Below, one piece after another: positions 1-6,785 of a stretch of 26,325 bases of DNA (position 1 is its first letter; every line of letters begins with the position of its first letter). Below the pieces are notes generated by a model. It was not told the origin of the DNA. It was given only the letters and a program-made list of their open reading frames with translations, and did no database searches. This DNA comes from Bacteroidales bacterium (GTDB lineage: Bacteria > Bacteroidota > Bacteroidia > Bacteroidales > UBA932): NCBI GenBank assembly GCA_021443605.1, contig JABUTQ010000095.1, forward strand, positions 1 to 26,325, written 5' to 3'. Made by a program: the position numbers and the translations under genes.

Positions 1-849
1 CAGAACGCTTTTGCCGAAATCAATCTCGACTTTGTGGGAGAACACTCGATTCCGGTGGTCAGGAGACTCAGCGGAGGAGGTGCTGTCTTTCACGATTTGG
101 GGAACATCAACTTCACGTTTATAGATACGCGAGAGGGGAACGAAGACACCCTCGCAATGTTCGCCCGCTTTACCGCGCCAATCATCAAAGCTCTTGATAA
201 TATGGGGATTAACGCTGTATTGAGCGGAAGAAACGATATCACGATAGACGGACAAAAAATTTCGGGCAATGCGATTTATCTTGGAAAGAACCGCGTGCTC
301 CAGCACGGCACTCTGCTGTTCGATGCCTCGATGGAACACCTTTCGGGGGCTCTGAAATCGCGTCCGGAGAAGTTCACCGGCAAAGCGGTGCAGTCTGTCC
401 GAAGCCGCGTGACAAATATCCGGAGCCACCTTGCACACGATATGGACGTGCAGCAGTTTATGGATTATCTTGGAAAGAGTGTTGCGGAAGAGGCCGAGAA
501 ATACAGTTATTCCGCAAATGACAAGGCAGCGATTGAAGCGCTTGCGAATCGCAGATACAGAACGGATGAGTGGAACTACGGTCACTCCCCCACTTATAAT
601 TTTTCAAGGACAATCAAGTTTCCTTCCGGATTGATAGAATTATATCTCACTGTGACAAAAGGAGTTATCCAAAAGATTGACATTCACGGAGATTATTTCT
701 TCACCCGCCCCACAACGGATTTCTGCCAAGCGATTGAAGGGTGTCCCCACACAAAAGAAGAAATCACCCGCAGGATTAACGAACTCCCCACGAGTGATTT
801 CTTTAATGGTGCAACGGCAGAGGAACTCGTGCCGCTGTTTTTTATTTGA
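1..849 (+). CDS. lplA: Lipoate-protein ligase A, 5' truncated by the window edge
   Basis: The reading frame is open from base 1 to the TGA at 847-849, so the N-terminus lies outside the window; the GTG at 34 is an internal Val codon and not the start. The enzyme activates lipoate with ATP and attaches it to lipoyl domains of 2-oxoacid dehydrogenases and GcvH in the cytoplasm. The visible part carries the family signature VVRRLSGGGAVFHDLGN near the start, the substrate-binding GRNDITIDGQKISGNA stretch with the conserved lysine, and LQHGTLLFD. The C-terminal part (WNYGHSPTYNFSR onward) matches the small accessory domain of bacterial LplA. The gene converges on hpf, and the two stop ends overlap by 8 bp. 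Identity is confident from motifs; only the missing N-terminus limits it. Confidence 0.93.
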   Translation, partial: QNAFAEINLDFVGEHSIPVVRRLSGGGAVFHDLGNINFTFIDTREGNEDTLAMFARFTAPIIKALDNMGINAVLSGRNDITIDGQKISGNAIYLGKNRVLQHGTLLFDASMEHLSGALKSRPEKFTGKAVQSVRSRVTNIRSHLAHDMDVQQFMDYLGKSVAEEAEKYSYSANDKAAIEALANRRYRTDEWNYGHSPTYNFSRTIKFPSGLIELYLTVTKGVIQKIDIHGDYFFTRPTTDFCQAIEGCPHTKEEITRRINELPTSDFFNGATAEELVPLFFI

Positions 850-1132
850 AGCGTTTCTCCTTTACCGAAACGAGTTTCTCTTTAAGGATACCTGCGCATT
901 CTACAATGGCATTCTCAAAGGTGTCGGCGTTCTTTTCTACAACCACCTCGCTGCCCGGAATCAGCACGCGCACTTTCACGTTTTTGTTGTCGTGGTCTGC
1001 GAGCAGGGAGAGTATCACCTCACATCTGACAATGTCTTCGTAGTACTTGTCAATCTTTCCCAACTTCTTGTCAATGAAATCCAACAATTTCTGGTCTGCG
1101 TCAAATTTGACCGATTGTACTTTAATTTCCAT
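842..1132 (-). CDS. hpf: Ribosome hibernation promoting factor, short form (HPF/RaiA family)
   Basis: This 96-residue protein has the beta-alpha-beta-beta-beta-alpha pattern of short HPF/YfiA proteins: MEIKVQSVKFDADQKLLDFI, the helix KKLGKIDKYYEDIVRCEV, and a C-terminal helix with the FENAIVECAGILKEKL stretch. The family binds the decoding region of the 30S subunit and silences or dimerises ribosomes in stationary phase. It lacks the C-terminal extension of long HPF. A clear GGAGGT ribosome binding site (1137-1142) sits 4 nt before the ATG, inside the end of the upstream recombinase gene, with which it overlaps by 11 bp. The two genes are therefore almost certainly co-transcribed and translationally coupled. 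The pairing of a Xer recombinase with hpf is, from memory, common in Bacteroidetes. Confidence 0.92.
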   Translation of the reverse strand: MEIKVQSVKFDADQKLLDFIDKKLGKIDKYYEDIVRCEVILSLLADHDNKNVKVRVLIPGSEVVVEKNADTFENAIVECAGILKEKLVSVKEKRFK

Positions 1133-2063
1133 TTTTACCTCCGTTTTTTGCTCTTGGATGAGCGGTTAAATATGTCTTTTTCAATTGTTCGAATGAGTTG
1201 TGCGTATAAACCTGTGTTGCAGCCAATGACGAATGTCCGAGAACCTCTTTGATGCTGTTCAAATCTGCCCCGTTGTTGAGGAGATGAGTGGCGAGCGAAT
1301 GTCGGAGCACATGTGGCGTCTTTCTGCCTGTAAAACCTTCTATACCTGTAAGTTCATCCTTTACAACATTATTTATAAGCGCCGGATAAATAGGTTTCCC
1401 CTTGTCCGTAAGGAAGAAGAGGCTGTCGTTTGACGGAAACTCCTCCCTAATTCTTTTCAAATATACTAAAATATATTCACAAATCAAATTCGGGATGGGA
1501 ATTTCTCTCTCTTTGTCACCTTTTCCGATGATACGAAACACCTGCCTCCCCTTGTCAAATTGGTCGATTTTCAGGCCGCAAAGCTCGGCACGACGCATCC
1601 CTGTGGCATACAACAGCATAATAATCATTCTGTTGCGAAGGTGGATATATCCTTCTTTCCCTTCAAAGTCGTTTTGGCGCAAATCGAAATAGCCGGCAAG
1701 TGCTTCCTGTGTAAAAAATTGAGGAAGTCTGTGTTCTTCTTTCGGGCGGAAGACTTTGTGGACGGGATTGGAAGTCATCAGACCGACTTTTACGAGATAA
1801 CCACAGAAGCTGCTAAGGGCAGAGAGCTTGAGGTTCATCGTCCGGGAGGTAAGGCCGTTTTCAAGCCCATTGGCCACGAAACCCCTTATTGTCAGGGGAT
1901 TGAAGGATTCCAATTCCTGTGATTGATTGAGAGAATCGAGATCTTTGCTTTCTGGATAGACAAAAGCGTAGTATTCCCGGATGGTATCGGCATAGATTGC
2001 CTGCGTCCGGGGGGAATACCGCTTCTGGGCTCCGATATGGGATATGAAATCGTCTGAAAGCAT
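1122..2063 (-). CDS. Tyrosine recombinase of the XerC/XerD type
   Basis: This 313-residue protein has the usual Xer length and two-domain layout: a SAM-like N-terminal domain (about 1-95) and a catalytic domain (about 110-300). All catalytic residues are visible: R157 in ATGMRRAEL, K181 in GKGDKER, H251 and R254 in HVLRHSLATHLL, H277 in LGHSSL and the nucleophile Y286 in TQVYTH. Its likely role is resolution of chromosome dimers at dif during cell division. XerC and XerD cannot be told apart by eye here. The ATG at 2061-2063 is kept because the N-terminus begins with a normal Xer helix. No ribosome binding site is obvious. It overlaps hpf downstream, and its upstream side is a repeat patch rather than a phage or integron, so it is more likely a housekeeping Xer than a mobile-element integrase. 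Confidence 0.9.
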   Translation of the reverse strand: MLSDDFISHIGAQKRYSPRTQAIYADTIREYYAFVYPESKDLDSLNQSQELESFNPLTIRGFVANGLENGLTSRTMNLKLSALSSFCGYLVKVGLMTSNPVHKVFRPKEEHRLPQFFTQEALAGYFDLRQNDFEGKEGYIHLRNRMIIMLLYATGMRRAELCGLKIDQFDKGRQVFRIIGKGDKEREIPIPNLICEYILVYLKRIREEFPSNDSLFFLTDKGKPIYPALINNVVKDELTGIEGFTGRKTPHVLRHSLATHLLNNGADLNSIKEVLGHSSLAATQVYTHNSFEQLKKTYLTAHPRAKNGGKNGN

Positions 2064-2084
2064 TAAATTGTTATCTATTCGTGA

Positions 2085-2185
2085 AGATCCTTCGCTTCGC
2101 TTTTCGTCATTCTGAGGGCGCAGCCCGAAGAATCTTATCGGAGAACCATTATTCGTGGAGATCCTTCGCTTCGCTCAGGATGACG
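2085..2185. repeat. Imperfect palindromic intergenic repeat (REP/MITE-like)
   Basis: The arm at 2105-2135 (CGTCATTCTGAG ... CGAAGAATCT) is an imperfect inverted copy of 2159-2185 (AGATCCTTCG ... GGATGACG), separated by about 23 nt. The pair could form a long hairpin in DNA or RNA. A third partial arm, AGATCCTTCGCTTCGC, lies just before at 2085-2100. From memory, elements of this type are scattered between genes in many Bacteroidetes genomes. No transposase gene or open frame belongs to it. It lies between the 5' end of the recombinase gene and the 3' end of hutU, where it could act as a transcript boundary. Confidence 0.75.
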
Positions 2186-2275
2186 GAACGGTCGCTCAGG
2201 ATGACGGAACGGTCGCTCAGGATGACGGAACGATCGCTCAGGATGACGGAACGGTCGCTCAGGATGACGGGGCTG
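2171..2275. repeat. Tandem array of five 21-bp units derived from the palindrome arm
   Basis: The unit starts TCGCTCAGGATGACGG and repeats with a 21-bp period at 2171, 2192, 2213, 2234 and 2255. Units 1, 2 and 4 are identical, unit 3 has one change, and unit 5 decays at its end; a very degenerate sixth copy runs into the last codons of hutU. The unit contains the right arm of the adjacent palindromic repeat, so the array looks like local expansion of that arm. Because 21 is divisible by 3, the array is open in two plus-strand frames, but these are not taken as genes. Confidence 0.9.
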
Positions 2276-2279
2276 GTTC

Positions 2280-4301
2280 TCAAGATGAAAGGGCATCCTC
2301 CACGACGGAGTCGTCTGCGATATTCGGGAGGGTGACCTTCAGCAGAGGGGTGCGCTCCATCTCGCGCTTTATGGCAAACATCGCCCCCTTGTTGCGGGCC
2401 CAGCTACGGCGGGCAATACCATTATTGACATCCCAATGGAGCATCTCGCGTATCCGGACATCGGCCTCCTCGCTGCCATCTATTACCATTCCAAAGCCTC
2501 CGTTGATAACCTCGCCCCAGCCTACGCCGCCGCCGTTATGTATTGATACCCAGGTAGCTCCGCGGAAAGAGTCTCCGATGACGTTCTGCACTGCCATATC
2601 AGCGGTGAGGTTCGAGCCATCATAGATATTGGATGTCTCGCGATACGGAGAGTCAGTGCCTGACACATCGTGATGGTCTCGGCCAAGGACAATGGGAGCA
2701 CTCACCCGCCCTTCGCGAATGGCTTTGTTCATAGCTAGGGCAATCTTGGTGCGCCCCTCGGCATCGGCATAGAGTATCCTGGCTTGAGAGCCCACAACGA
2801 GGTGATTCTCAGCAGCTTTTCGAATCCAATGAATATTGTCCCTAAGTTGTGAGGAAATCTCTGCGGGGGCAGTTTTGAGAATCTCTTCCTGAATCTCCAC
2901 TGCGATGCTATCTGTCTGAGCCAAATCTTCCGGCTTAGACGATGTGCACACCCAGCGATAAGGGCCGAATCCGTAATCAAAATAGAGCGGCCCCATAATA
3001 TCCTGAACATAAGAGGGATAACGGAAAGTACCATCTTTCTTCAGCACATCAGCTCCGGCACGGGAAGATTCCAAAAGGAAGGCATTTCCGTAGTCGAAGA
3101 AATACATCCCCTTGGCAGTGAGCTTGTTGATGGCTTCTATCTGACGGCGGAGAGATGCCTGCACCATCTCCTTGAACTTATCGGGATCCTCTGCCATCAT
3201 CCTGTTGCTCTCTTCAAATGAAAGCCCAACCGGATAGTATCCTCCCGCCCACGGGTTGTGGAGCGAAGTCTGATCGCTGCCCAAATCTACGGAGATGTTT
3301 TCATCGGCCAGTTTCTCCCAGAGATCGACGATATTTCCCTGATATGCAAGGCTTACGGCCTTCTTAGAGGCACGAGCTTTCTGCGCACGTGCGATGAGGG
3401 CATCCAAATCGGTATAGACTTCATCCACCCACCCCTGTTCAAACCGTTTTTGAACGGCTTTCGGGTTGATTTCGGCGACGATGCCAACCACGCCGGCGAT
3501 TACGGCAGCCTTGGGTTGTGCTCCGGACATTCCTCCAAGACCGGAAGATACGAACAACTGTCCCCTTATGCCCTCGTCATCCTGTGCGTGCATCCTCGCG
3601 GCATTCATCACCGTAATCGTGGTGCCGTGCACAATCCCCTGCGGCCCGATATACATAAACGAGCCTGCAGTCATCTGCCCATATTGCGAAACTCCGAGCG
3701 CATTGAATTTCTCCCAATGGTCCTTGCTCGAGTAGTTCGGTATCACCATACCATTTGTAATCACCAGCCTCGGAGCCCCCTTGTGAGAGGGGAACAACCC
3801 GAGCGGATGGCCACTATAAAGAACAAGTGTCTGTTCATCAGTCATTTGCGAAAGATACTGCATTGTAAGGAGATATTGCGCCCAGTTTTGAAAAGCCGCT
3901 CCATTTCCTCCATAAATGATTAACTCGTGAGGATGTTGCGCCACGGCATAATCCAGATTGTTGCTGATCATCAGCATAATGGCAGCAGCCTGGCGGCTCT
4001 TGTGGGGAAAATCATCTATGCTTCGGGCGTAAATCTTATAATCGGGACGGAAGCGATACATATAGATTCGGCCGTATTTCTCGAGCTCTTCTGCAAATTC
4101 CTTTGCCAGAACCTTGTGATGTTTCTCGGGGAAATATCTGAGGGCATTCTTCAAAGCCAGTTTCTTCTCTTCGGCAGAGAGTATCTCCTTTCTCTTGGGA
4201 GCGTGATTTATGGAAGCATCAAACGGCTTCAATGCCGGCAACTCGTCTGGTATTCCGACAGCAATCGCCTTTCTAAAATTCTCTATATCAATATTATGCA
4301 T
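2280..4301 (-). CDS. hutU: Urocanate hydratase (urocanase), long form
   Basis: Urocanase is an NAD-dependent cytosolic enzyme that converts urocanate to imidazolonepropionate, the second step of histidine breakdown. The 673-residue protein shows the family hallmarks YGGNGAAFQNWAQYL, GQMTAGSFMYIGPQGIVHGT, the glycine-rich SSGLGGMSGAQPKAA, LGSDQTSLHNPWAGGYYP, GPYRWVCTSS with a cysteine in the catalytic region, and HNGGGVGWGEVINGGFGMV. It is about 100 residues longer than the classical HutU of about 555 and matches a long form that I recall from Bacteroidetes. No hutH, hutI or formiminotransferase gene is next to it. The ATG at 4299-4301 follows a possible TAAATTTG promoter box. Its last codons run into the 21-bp repeat array, which suggests that the extreme C-terminus has been reshaped by the repeat. 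Confidence 0.95.
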   Translation of the reverse strand: MHNIDIENFRKAIAVGIPDELPALKPFDASINHAPKRKEILSAEEKKLALKNALRYFPEKHHKVLAKEFAEELEKYGRIYMYRFRPDYKIYARSIDDFPHKSRQAAAIMLMISNNLDYAVAQHPHELIIYGGNGAAFQNWAQYLLTMQYLSQMTDEQTLVLYSGHPLGLFPSHKGAPRLVITNGMVIPNYSSKDHWEKFNALGVSQYGQMTAGSFMYIGPQGIVHGTTITVMNAARMHAQDDEGIRGQLFVSSGLGGMSGAQPKAAVIAGVVGIVAEINPKAVQKRFEQGWVDEVYTDLDALIARAQKARASKKAVSLAYQGNIVDLWEKLADENISVDLGSDQTSLHNPWAGGYYPVGLSFEESNRMMAEDPDKFKEMVQASLRRQIEAINKLTAKGMYFFDYGNAFLLESSRAGADVLKKDGTFRYPSYVQDIMGPLYFDYGFGPYRWVCTSSKPEDLAQTDSIAVEIQEEILKTAPAEISSQLRDNIHWIRKAAENHLVVGSQARILYADAEGRTKIALAMNKAIREGRVSAPIVLGRDHHDVSGTDSPYRETSNIYDGSNLTADMAVQNVIGDSFRGATWVSIHNGGGVGWGEVINGGFGMVIDGSEEADVRIREMLHWDVNNGIARRSWARNKGAMFAIKREMERTPLLKVTLPNIADDSVVEDALSS

Positions 4302-4341
4302 ATAATAAAGTTAAATTTTTACAATCGTGATTACAACTCTA

Positions 4342-4349
4342 CAAATTTA
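4342..4349 (-). promoter_or_regulatory. Possible -7 box of the hutU promoter
   Basis: TAAATTTG on the minus strand fits the Bacteroidetes TAnnTTTG consensus and lies 41 nt before the hutU ATG. No TTG element is found at the right distance upstream, so the assignment is weak. It sits back to back with the rpsU promoter. Confidence 0.4.
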
Positions 4350-4360
4350 AGAAATTATTC

Positions 4361-4390
4361 TTGTATTATTAAAAAAGTTGCATACCTTTG
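4361..4390 (+). promoter_or_regulatory. Promoter of rpsU (-33 TTG, -7 TACCTTTG)
   Basis: TTG at 4361-4363 and TACCTTTG at 4383-4390 are separated by 19 nt, a full match to the Bacteroidetes housekeeping promoter (TTG, 17-23 nt, TAnnTTTG). Transcription should begin near 4397, giving a leader of about 25 nt that consists almost only of the ribosome binding site. Confidence 0.75.
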
Positions 4391-4404
4391 CACTCCCAAA
4401 TAAA

Positions 4405-4413
4405 AAGGAGGTG
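4405..4413 (+). promoter_or_regulatory. Extended Shine-Dalgarno of rpsU
   Basis: AAGGAGGTG lies 8 nt before the rpsU ATG and is a near-complete complement of the 16S 3' end. Most other genes in this window have no recognisable site. In Bacteroidia the anti-Shine-Dalgarno is known to be masked on the ribosome by a pocket that includes S21, and rpsU itself is one of the few genes that keeps a strong site. Confidence 0.85.
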
Positions 4414-4421
4414 TAGCAATT

Positions 4422-4613
4422 ATGATTATAGTACCGATTAAAGAAGGCGAAAACATTGAAAGAGCATTGAAAAAATTCAAACGCAAATTCGAAAAGACAG
4501 GGATTGTACGCGAGCTCCGCGGCAGAAAGACTTTCGTTAAACCTTCAGTGAAGAGAAGAGACGAGATTAAGAAGGCAATCTATGTTCAGCAGTTGCAGCT
4601 CCGTGAAGAGTAA
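4422..4613 (+). CDS. rpsU: 30S ribosomal protein S21 (bS21)
   Basis: This 63-residue basic protein begins MIIVPIKEGENIERALKKFKRKFEKTG and continues with RELRGRKTFVKPSVKRR, the standard bS21 pattern. S21 sits near the 16S 3' end on the 30S platform and takes part in initiation; in Bacteroidia it also helps hide the anti-Shine-Dalgarno. The gene has its own promoter, an extended Shine-Dalgarno and an intrinsic terminator 26 nt after the stop, so it is monocistronic. The strong site fits the feedback model in which ribosomes lacking S21 preferentially translate rpsU. It is a highly confident call despite the small size. Confidence 0.97.
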   Translation: MIIVPIKEGENIERALKKFKRKFEKTGIVRELRGRKTFVKPSVKRRDEIKKAIYVQQLQLREE

Positions 4614-4638
4614 TCGAACAACTCTTTGATACAGATAC

Positions 4639-4668
4639 AAAAGGCTCCGAAGAAATCCGGAGCCTTTT
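4639..4668. terminator. Bidirectional intrinsic terminator between rpsU and the leftward operon
   Basis: GGCTCCG (4643-4649) pairs perfectly with CGGAGCC (4658-4664) around an 8-nt loop. AAAA precedes and TTTTT follows the stem, so it can end transcripts from both sides: rpsU from the left and the metallophosphoesterase operon from the right. Confidence 0.88.
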
Positions 4669-4694
4669 TATTGTCATAGGAAGCGTATCTGCAA

Positions 4695-5672
4695 TCACTG
4701 GATATTTATTTCATTGAGTTTCTGACCATTGCTAAGTCTCAAGTAGGTAGTGAACTCCCTGCTCCCCTCTTTTAAGATTATGACACGGGCACCATTGGGT
4801 TTGAGATTGTTGTAAACCGTATTTGCGCCGGAATAGCGGCCATAGCAGAGAGCGACACCATGATGAATGGCGGTGTAGTCGTTGTTGTGGTCGTGGCCGC
4901 AGAAGATTCCTCTGACATCGTTTCTTCCAAACATTGCGGCAAAAAGTCCCGTGTTGATTTTGGGACAGCAGCAGGCCTCCCAGCGTGTGCCCACAAGGAA
5001 TGTCGATTGGTTTTCCGCCGCCTCAGCAAACTCCGGAAGCGGAATATGGAAGAATGCGAGCGAAGGAACGGGCATCCCCGAATTTGAGGCTGCGTATTTT
5101 TCACTCAAGCCGCAGTACCACGCAATCTGATCCTGATATATCCATTCATACCCATCGATGCCGGAGAGTCCCGAATGCTTCGCATAAGTGTTGGAATCAA
5201 ACACATAGAGCAATTCCTCCACCTTATCCGATGCAGAGGATTTTACTTCAAGCACATAGTTCGATGTTCCGGTAATCCCCGGTGTTGTCGAGCTGAGATT
5301 GTGGCTGTACTGACTGCCAAGATTCAGCAATTCCTGCCTTGACATCCCATATTCATCGTCGTGGTTGCCGAAAGTGAATGCAAAAGGGATATTGTGTTTC
5401 TCAAAGGTCTTCATCACGTCCCGGAAACTGAGCTCGGCAGGGCCGCCGAAAATCAAATCCCCGGTAACAATCACCAAATCGGGCTTTTCCATTTCCAAGA
5501 CGGCATTTACATTTTCCAAGGCAGCCTTTGCATCGTCATTGCCGTGGATATAATGCAAATCGGTGAACTGCACAATCTTGAAAGTGTTGTCGTTCCTGAA
5601 TTTAAGCGTCCCCGCATTTACAACGGGAGTCAATACAAACAGTAAGGTGAGAAGTAATAGTGATTTTTTCAT
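4695..5672 (-). CDS. Exported calcineurin-like metallophosphoesterase
   Basis: A Sec signal peptide (about 1-20, ending VVNA) precedes a metallophosphoesterase fold with all dinuclear-metal motifs: FTDLH (D38, H40), TGDL (D72), GNHDDE (N103, H104), FFHIPLPE (H209) and CGHDHNND (H260, H262). The family hydrolyses phosphomonoesters or phosphodiesters; the substrate cannot be read from the motifs. It is the last gene of the leftward PUL operon, starting only 3 bp after the CE2-like esterase stop, so it should be co-expressed with the sugar porter. In this setting a role in removing phosphate or phospho-linked groups from the glycan is plausible, but generic phosphate scavenging is also possible. 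The C-terminal sequence LRLSNGQKLNEINIQ carries no recognised domain. Confidence 0.85.
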   Translation of the reverse strand: MKKSLLLLTLLFVLTPVVNAGTLKFRNDNTFKIVQFTDLHYIHGNDDAKAALENVNAVLEMEKPDLVIVTGDLIFGGPAELSFRDVMKTFEKHNIPFAFTFGNHDDEYGMSRQELLNLGSQYSHNLSSTTPGITGTSNYVLEVKSSASDKVEELLYVFDSNTYAKHSGLSGIDGYEWIYQDQIAWYCGLSEKYAASNSGMPVPSLAFFHIPLPEFAEAAENQSTFLVGTRWEACCCPKINTGLFAAMFGRNDVRGIFCGHDHNNDYTAIHHGVALCYGRYSGANTVYNNLKPNGARVIILKEGSREFTTYLRLSNGQKLNEINIQ

Positions 5673-5675
5673 AGA

Positions 5676-6785
5676 CTAACGTATATCGTTTATTTCTTTC
5701 ATAGGCCAGGCGGTGATAGTGCTGATATAAGGAATGACTGCGTAAGCATAACGAAGATGGGCCGCATAAGTGGGATGGTCGTCTGCTCCATATTCACTGT
5801 CGGGGAAGATGGATTCACCATGACCGAGGAAGGTGACGTTTTCCATAGTGCAGGCCTCGACGGCCGCCCGGACGTAATCGTGCATCTTGGAGCTTCCTCG
5901 CGCAGCACAACACAAGATGGGATGCGCATCCCCGTAATTGGCTTTAATATTCTTAATCAGAGTAATATACCCATCTATCCAAACTGACAGTTCCGGATGC
6001 TCCCCACACGAGAAATCGTTTGTACCAAGCATAATGACGGTTGCAGCTGGCCTGAATGCGCTTTTTGAATTATCCCAAAGGGAAGTATCTTCTTTTGCAA
6101 GTTTCTCGTTGTCAAAGGTATGGGAGTAGAGATCCGTCATTGTCGGACAATCGGCTCCGCCATAATTTCTGACGACTCCGCGCCCCGAATGTGCGATTGC
6201 AATATAGTCCGCACCGAAATATCGGGATACGATGGCGCTGTAACTGTGGTTCGCATTTTCGGTCTCCGGGGAAAACCGCTCGTTGCGGCTTTGAGAATCG
6301 GCACCATATCCGCAAGTGTAGGAATCTCCTACAAATTCCAGCATCCTTGGCGCAAGCCCCTCTGCCTGAAGAAGCTCCCCATCGGTCAGAATCTTATGGA
6401 AGGTAGTGACACCCTGCTCCCCCTCCGTCCGTTTTCTGATTGTCACGGAACGTGTTGCCTTTGTGTCGCTGTCACAAAGCACAATTGTTTCTTTTTCGCC
6501 ATAGGTGGCCACCGTGAGTGCAGGACTTTGGTCGGTGGAGCCATCTATCCAAACATCAAACCAGTTCTTGCCGGTATCGCTTGTCTGTATAGCTAAGTAT
6601 TTGCCCGTGAAGCAGATACGAATGGTTGTAGCAGTCCAGTTGAATGACACGCCTCCGTCATCGGCCAAAGTGCGTCCGACATAGATGATGCGGGAGTCGC
6701 AGGCGGGAATTTCCGTGTATGCGGCTTTTGCGCATCCTGTCAGAGCCAGGAGCAGGGCACAAAATGTCGCTATCGTTCTGCTCAT
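5676..6785 (-). CDS. CE2-type SGNH acetyl esterase lipoprotein
   Basis: I choose the ATG at 6785, giving 369 residues, because it overlaps the upstream porter stop as ATGA and begins a lipoprotein signal with lipobox LTGC18. The longer open frame upstream lies inside the porter gene. An N-terminal beta-sandwich (about 25-145, with NWFDVWIDG) is followed by an SGNH hydrolase domain: GDSYTCGYG (nucleophile S155), AHSGRGV, LGTNDF (N256) and DDHPT (H337). GDS followed by TCGYG after a jelly-roll is typical of carbohydrate esterase family 2, which removes O-acetyl groups from polysaccharides. It should act on the cell envelope. It is coupled to the porter upstream and 3 bp from the phosphoesterase downstream. 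Confidence 0.85.
   Translation of the reverse strand: MSRTIATFCALLLALTGCAKAAYTEIPACDSRIIYVGRTLADDGGVSFNWTATTIRICFTGKYLAIQTSDTGKNWFDVWIDGSTDQSPALTVATYGEKETIVLCDSDTKATRSVTIRKRTEGEQGVTTFHKILTDGELLQAEGLAPRMLEFVGDSYTCGYGADSQSRNERFSPETENANHSYSAIVSRYFGADYIAIAHSGRGVVRNYGGADCPTMTDLYSHTFDNEKLAKEDTSLWDNSKSAFRPAATVIMLGTNDFSCGEHPELSVWIDGYITLIKNIKANYGDAHPILCCAARGSSKMHDYVRAAVEACTMENVTFLGHGESIFPDSEYGADDHPTYAAHLRYAYAVIPYISTITAWPMKEINDIR

Noticed and set aside
677..1252. 191-codon plus-strand frame
   Set aside because: It begins inside lplA in another frame and continues antisense to hpf and the recombinase gene, both of which are well supported.
1122..2063. Phage or integrative element integrase with an attachment site
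   Set aside because: No excisionase, tRNA gene, direct repeats or cargo are nearby, and coupling with hpf suits a housekeeping Xer.
2105..2185. Terminal inverted repeats of an insertion sequence
   Set aside because: The interval between the arms is about 23 bp with no transposase, so it is a small palindromic repeat at most.
2081..2625. Two plus-strand open frames rich in SLRMTER and AQDDGTV repeats
   Set aside because: They are translations of the 21-bp tandem array, whose length is a multiple of 3, and then run antisense into hutU. No start signals or protein family support them.
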